Part shown: piece by piece, positions 60,096-64,000 of the stretch
Layout: every line of letters begins with the position of its first letter
Position numbering within the stretch: the stretch's first letter is position 1
Assembly: GCA_900769985.1 (NCBI GenBank)
Contig: CAAGIS010000165.1
Coordinates: forward strand, 58,472 to 122,471
Direction: 5' to 3'
Source: Spirochaetia bacterium
GTDB lineage: Bacteria > Spirochaetota > Spirochaetia > Treponematales > Treponemataceae
Length of the DNA: 64,000 bases
Position numbers and translations under genes: made by a program
The notes under the pieces: model-generated
Database searches by the model: none
What the model saw: only the letters and a program-made list of their open reading frames with translations
What the model was told of the DNA's origin: nothing

Positions 60096-60482
60096 ATGAT
60101 TTCTTTCGATCAAGTTCTTCTTTTGCAGAAAAAAGTTGAAAGTGCTGTACAAAAAATTGTAGAGCTTAAATCTGAAAACGATGCTCTGCGCAATAAATGT
60201 TCAGAGCTCACAAATGCGCTTTCAGAAAAAACGGAGTTGCTTGAAAGTTTTTATGCAGATGAGAAAAAGATCGAAAGCAGCATCATGGATGCCTTAGACC
60301 GCCTTAATTCAATTGAAAATTCAGTTGTAAGCCAAGGCGTTCAAAAAGAACCAGATTCTGTTTCTGAAGATACACAATCTGGTTCTTCTACCCTTTTTGA
60401 TTCAGCAGATTCATCTGAATCTCCGAAATTTGAGGATAACCCTGATACTGGCAGTCAGGAAGAAAAATTTGATATTTTTTAA
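60096..60482 (+). CDS. Small coiled-coil protein, ZapB-like
   Basis: A 128-residue acidic protein. Residues 1-75 form a continuous coiled coil (VLLLQKKVESAVQKIVELKS, NALSEKTELLESFYADEKK). The rest is a low-complexity Ser/Asp/Glu tail. It begins 3 bases after rplT and is followed 2 bases later by zapA. The neighbour and coiled coil suggest a ZapB-like division-site partner of ZapA, but sequence similarity is weak. Confidence 0.6.
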   Translation: MISFDQVLLLQKKVESAVQKIVELKSENDALRNKCSELTNALSEKTELLESFYADEKKIESSIMDALDRLNSIENSVVSQGVQKEPDSVSEDTQSGSSTLFDSADSSESPKFEDNPDTGSQEEKFDIF

Positions 60483-60484
60483 AT

Positions 60485-60793
60485 ATGGGACTTCTTCAAA
60501 TAAATGTCTTAGGGGCTTCTTTTGCAATTCATGCAAATGAAAAAGATGAGTACTTGCAAAAACTCCTTGACTACTATAAAAAAATAATTTCTGAAATCGA
60601 AAAAACAGATCATCTAAAAGATCCCAAGCAAACTGCAATTCTCGCAGGAATATTGATTTGTGATGAACTCTATAGAGAAAAAGAAAAATCTGCAGTTCTT
60701 GAAAATCAACTTGCTTCGAGAATGAACAAAACTGATACTGAAATAAGCAGAATTACAGATGATTTGATTTCGCAAATAGAAAAGGTTCTGTAA
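60485..60793 (+). CDS. zapA: Cell division protein ZapA
   Basis: A 102-residue ZapA that bundles FtsZ filaments. The N-terminal globular domain reads LLQINVLGASFAIHANEKDEYLQKLLDYY, and the second half is a long helix (ICDELYREKEKSAVLENQLA) that forms the tetramer coiled coil. Length is typical. It overlaps the following gene by 1 base. The coiled-coil gene just upstream may encode its partner. Confidence 0.85.
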   Translation: MGLLQINVLGASFAIHANEKDEYLQKLLDYYKKIISEIEKTDHLKDPKQTAILAGILICDELYREKEKSAVLENQLASRMNKTDTEISRITDDLISQIEKVL

Positions 60794-61266
60794 TGATAAC
60801 AATTTGGGTTGATGCAGATTCCTGTCCAAAATCAGTAAGGACGTATTTAATTGACTATTCATTTAAATTAAAGCTTAAAATTAATTTTGTCGCAAACAAA
60901 AAGATTCCGTGTCATAACGAACACATTTTTTTTTCGATGATTATTACAGACAATCAGAGCCAGGCTGCCGATAACTACATTTTTAACAATACTTCTCAAT
61001 ATGACATAGTCATAACTCGTGACATTCTTCTTGCAGAACGACTCGTAACCAAAAATATTACAGTATTGAATGACCGTGGCAACATGTGGACAAAAGAAAA
61101 CATAAAAGAAAGAAAATCAGAACGCGACTTTAACCTTCAGCTTGCACTTATAGGACTTGGCGGCGATACAAAAAACAGTTACGGGAAAAAGGAATTTGCC
61201 AACTTTGCAAATTGCTTTGACAGAGAGATTCACCAGTTAATGAAAAAAGAAAAATTGCAGTCCTAA
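60793..61266 (+). CDS. UPF0178 (YaiI/YqxD) family protein
   Basis: A 157-residue protein of the UPF0178 family. It starts IWVDADSCPKSVR, and has FVANKKIP, DIVITRDILLAERL and VLNDRGNMWTKENI. These acidic-rich positions resemble PIN-like nuclease folds, but the function is unknown. It overlaps zapA by 1 base (TAATG) and ends the operon. It converges with the GAF/HD gene 36 bases away. Confidence 0.9.
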   Translation: MITIWVDADSCPKSVRTYLIDYSFKLKLKINFVANKKIPCHNEHIFFSMIITDNQSQAADNYIFNNTSQYDIVITRDILLAERLVTKNITVLNDRGNMWTKENIKERKSERDFNLQLALIGLGGDTKNSYGKKEFANFANCFDREIHQLMKKEKLQS

Positions 61267-61301
61267 CACGCTGATTTTGCCGGATTTTCAAATTCGCAGA
61301 T

Positions 61302-62546
61302 TTATTCGATATCTTCATCAGGGAAAGCCAGTTGAATTGCAGAAATCCTGTCTTTTACCTGCATAAAGGCAAGCACTACTTCCGGGTCAAAATGTTTTCC
61401 CGACTCTGCTTGAATTTCACTGAAAGCATCATCAAATTTCCATGCTTCTTTGTAGCAACGTTTATGGCTCAGCGCATCAAAAACGTCTGCAACAGCAACA
61501 ATTCGCGCACTCAAAGGTATTTCCTCGCCAGAAAGATGCCTTTCTACAATTACAGGCGAACCTATTACAAAGTTTTTATAGTCAAATGCACCAGGATAAG
61601 CTGTTGCACCACCATCCCAGCGTTCATGATGGAACAAAGCGATATCACGGCACATTTCGTCAAGGAAACTTTCTGTCGGTTCAAAAAGATTTGCACCTAT
61701 GCATGTATGCCCCTGCATAATTGAGCGTTCTTCGTCAGTAAAACGCGGATATTTTTTCTTTAAAATGATGTCAGAAATTCCGACCTTGCCGACGTCATGG
61801 AATTTTGCGGCAATTTTTAAATTATCCCTGAATTTATGAATTTGAAATTCCGGTACATTATGGTTATATGCCCATCTGTCATAAATTTCGATTGAAAAAC
61901 TTGATACGCGTTCAACATGCGGATACGTTTCTTTTGGGTCACGGAATTCTGCCATTTTTAACATACGGCGAACCATATTGCTTGTCAAATATGCATTTTC
62001 AAGCGCCTTGATTGCACTTTGAGCAAAATGAGTTATAAAAAGTTCAGCATCAGAATCAAAAGCGATGACTTCACCGTCATCATTCTGCGCATTTATAATC
62101 TGAAGAATTCCGAGAATTTTTCCAAGATGAGATTTTAATGGAATTGTATAAATGGATTTTGTTCTGTATTCAGTAGTTTCATCTGTTGTTTTGTTAAATT
62201 TATACGGCTTATCATCAGGGATTTCATATGCATCTATAATATTTAGAGGGGCGCCTGAATAAGCAACGTAGCCTGCAATCGAAGCTTCGTTTATAGGAAA
62301 AGAAAAGAAGGTATATGGTAATTTTTCACCGGGAGAAAGTGCTTTTAAATGAGTATCGTTTTGAGCATATTTTATCTTTAAATTTGAGCCATCGACGACA
62401 TAAATTGAACCTGCATCTGCATGAACAATAGAGCGGGCTTCTGTCAGAATTCTCTCCAAAAGGACATCGACATCTTGGATTTCGCTCAACATTTTTTCTG
62501 ATTCAATAATCTGCTGTAATTTTTGTTCCCGCGTTATATTTTTCAT
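61302..62546 (-). CDS. GAF / HD-GYP-like signalling protein
   Basis: A 414-residue cytoplasmic protein. A GAF sensor domain spans about 20-185 (ADAGSIYVVDGSNLKI). An HD-GYP-like domain follows (about 190-400) with HVERV, FHDVGKVGI, GHTCIGANLF and HHERWDGG. In the last motif the GYP triad is replaced: the sequence continues ATAYPG, with two extra residues. Family members degrade cyclic di-GMP; here activity is uncertain. AAAGG precedes the ATG. It stands alone and transcribes away from the SpvB-like gene. Confidence 0.85.
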   Translation of the reverse strand: MKNITREQKLQQIIESEKMLSEIQDVDVLLERILTEARSIVHADAGSIYVVDGSNLKIKYAQNDTHLKALSPGEKLPYTFFSFPINEASIAGYVAYSGAPLNIIDAYEIPDDKPYKFNKTTDETTEYRTKSIYTIPLKSHLGKILGILQIINAQNDDGEVIAFDSDAELFITHFAQSAIKALENAYLTSNMVRRMLKMAEFRDPKETYPHVERVSSFSIEIYDRWAYNHNVPEFQIHKFRDNLKIAAKFHDVGKVGISDIILKKKYPRFTDEERSIMQGHTCIGANLFEPTESFLDEMCRDIALFHHERWDGGATAYPGAFDYKNFVIGSPVIVERHLSGEEIPLSARIVAVADVFDALSHKRCYKEAWKFDDAFSEIQAESGKHFDPEVVLAFMQVKDRISAIQLAFPDEDIE

Positions 62547-62772
62547 TTTTTAACCTTTTCTATTATTTTATCTGTTAATCTCCAATTTGTCTATATTTTC
62601 CGAGGGCTTTCGAGATTTTTCTTCTTTTACATTTACTATTTTTTCAGTTGTTCTAAGAATATCCCAAAAGTCACTGTAAACAGAAAACATGAAAATTCAA
62701 AAATTATTTTTTTTGATAGAACTTTTCAAATTCAAAAGTATGATAATAAGTGAAAAATCTTAAAAATTTCTT

Positions 62773-62816
62773 AAAGGGAATTACAAAGACAATGAAAGTT
62801 TTGTAATTCCCTTTTT
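62773..62816 (+). terminator. Terminator-like hairpin just upstream of the SpvB-like gene
   Basis: A 15-bp perfect stem (arms 62773-62787 and 62800-62814; AAAGGGAATTACAAA with its complement), 12-base loop, followed by six T in all. It sits 15 bases before the start codon of the plus-strand gene. No plus-strand gene ends nearby, so it may be an attenuator. The rest of 62547-62831 is AT-rich and holds nothing else I can name. Confidence 0.8.
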
Positions 62817-62831
62817 TGAACATGGAGAAAA

Positions 62832-64000
62832 ATGAGAAGTTCTGAAAAAATAACCGAAGTAACACTTAGCAGAAAAATCGCAGCAGCCGTAATGGCAGTT
62901 TTATACCTCGCCGCTTCAAGTCCGGTTGCAGCTTTTGCAGAAGAAGTCAACGCGGTATCAAATCCAGTATCGCACGCCGTCTCCGTTTCAAACGAAGAAA
63001 AATCAGAAGTTTTGATTTCTGCCAAAACAGGCGGAACTGTAAAACTCGGCGATGCTTCAATCGAAATCCCAGAAGGCGCACTCAAAGAGGACACCAGAAT
63101 AAGCATCACTCGCCTTTCCAATGTCTCAGACACCGGAGAATCGCTTTACAACGCAACTGCTGAATCAGGTGGCTATAGGTTTTTGCCGGCGGGAACGAAG
63201 TTTGAAAAGGACGTCGTCATCACGCTTCCCTACAGCGCGGAACTTAACGCAAAACCGCAGAGCCTTGAAGAGCTTTATACATATTTTTACGACACCCAGA
63301 GGAAAGGCTGGATAAAACTTGAGCGTCTTGAAGTCGACAAAGTTCAGCATAAAGTGCGCTCGCTTACAAACCACTTTACAGACATGATAAACGCAACTCT
63401 CACACTGCCCGAAAGCGCAAGCCCTGTTGACGTAAACTTAAACTCAATCAAGAACCTCGAAGCTGCAAAGCCTGACGGACACCTTATAAAATTCAATCCG
63501 CCTAAGGCAAGCAATATGGGAGATGCTTCATTCAGTTTTGAACTGGCAGTTCCTGCAGGACGTCGCGGAATGCAGCCACAGATTTCAGTAAGCTACTCCT
63601 CTGGCGGTGGTAACGGAATTATGGGTAAGGGCTTTGACGTAAGTTACGGAAGTTCTATTACCACAGATACTAGATTCGGACTTCCGAATTATGACACGCA
63701 CGACACTTACACGCTTGACGGAATATTACTTGAAGAAAAGTCGCGCCGCGGAACTACGATAACATACGCACCTCAAAGGGAAACTTCGTTCAGCCGTGTA
63801 GTACGCTACGATGCAGGAACTGAAAGCGACCATTGGGAAGTTACTGACAAAAGCGGAACGAAACGGATTTACGCTCAGGACTTTTCTTCATGTGTCGGAA
63901 GCGGCGCAAAAACATTTACATGGTACTTAACGAAAGTTGAAGACGTTCACGGAAACTGCGTAATTTATGAATACGAAAAGTCAGACGGATATGTTTACCC
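62832..64000 (+). CDS. Secreted SpvB/Rhs-type protein, 5' part
   Basis: The gene is open for 389 codons and runs off the window. A signal peptide covers residues 1-36 (ending PVAAFA). Residues about 57-170 resemble a ZU5-like domain (GGTVKLGDASIEIPEGAL). From about 218 the sequence matches the N-terminal domain of SpvB/TcdB proteins: VPAGRRGMQPQISVSYSSGG, GKGFDVSYGSSI and LDGILL. Such proteins usually continue into Rhs/YD repeats and may end in a variable toxin domain; that part is not visible. GGAG precedes the ATG. Codon use looks richer in G and C than the neighbours, suggesting a different history. Confidence 0.85.
   Translation, partial: MRSSEKITEVTLSRKIAAAVMAVLYLAASSPVAAFAEEVNAVSNPVSHAVSVSNEEKSEVLISAKTGGTVKLGDASIEIPEGALKEDTRISITRLSNVSDTGESLYNATAESGGYRFLPAGTKFEKDVVITLPYSAELNAKPQSLEELYTYFYDTQRKGWIKLERLEVDKVQHKVRSLTNHFTDMINATLTLPESASPVDVNLNSIKNLEAAKPDGHLIKFNPPKASNMGDASFSFELAVPAGRRGMQPQISVSYSSGGGNGIMGKGFDVSYGSSITTDTRFGLPNYDTHDTYTLDGILLEEKSRRGTTITYAPQRETSFSRVVRYDAGTESDHWEVTDKSGTKRIYAQDFSSCVGSGAKTFTWYLTKVEDVHGNCVIYEYEKSDGYVY

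Overview
The window looks like chromosomal DNA from a host-associated Treponema-type spirochaete. Base composition is AT-rich. The evidence is the protein families: bactofilin, a PilZ-type protein, TPR/NHL/von-Willebrand-like periplasmic proteins, an excisionase-HTH/PTS-IIA fusion, a spirochaete-style chemoreceptor, and a lysine and DNA-metabolism gene set close to that of gut treponemes. I cannot assign a species. There is no prophage, insertion sequence or CRISPR array.

Layout. 1-8.8 kb (mostly minus strand): ybeY end, PgpH-like HD phosphodiesterase, phoH, a PilZ-like protein, tRNA-Lys, mtaB, a TPR protein, bactofilin, dapB, lysC. 8.9-17.2 kb (plus): a 703-residue membrane protein and one 2068-codon ORF joining DNA polymerase IV to an outer-membrane-type protein. 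17.2-22 kb (minus): TPR/NHL protein, TPR protein, surE, a galactokinase-like kinase. 22.1-27.9 kb (plus): lnt, then a class III ribonucleotide reductase locus (nrdR, nrdD, a separate glycyl-radical/glutaredoxin gene, nrdG). 27.9-32 kb: marR, a membrane protein, tRNA-Met, ptsN-like gene, a GT-B-like protein. 32-44.8 kb: pta, nfo, udp, pncB, HAD and SGNH hydrolases, gltX, GNAT, esterase, lon. 44.9-51.3 kb (minus): an AGCS transporter and a chemoreceptor-FHA-phosphatase-kinase cluster. 51.4-57.7 kb (plus): a beta-propeller protein, a degenerate M23 protein, two phosphohexomutases and an exonuclease. 57.7-64 kb: hairpin repeats, a LysM/M23 protein, infC-rpmI-rplT, a ZapB-like protein, zapA, a UPF0178 protein, a GAF/HD-GYP protein, and the 5' end of a secreted SpvB-like gene.

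The strongest candidate for a new system is the nrd locus. The NrdD large chain stops after its zinc knuckle. The glycyl-radical loop is encoded on a separate small protein fused to a glutaredoxin-like domain, and that gene has its own promoter with paired NrdR-type boxes. The same 42-bp box spacing occurs upstream of nrdR.

Two genome-wide habits are also visible. At least eight genes have a promoter whose -10 hexamer lies only 6-7 nt before the start codon with no ribosome-binding site, which predicts leaderless mRNAs. Two families of short hairpin repeats sit in intergenic gaps; one family supplies the stop codons of lon and of the LysM/M23 gene.
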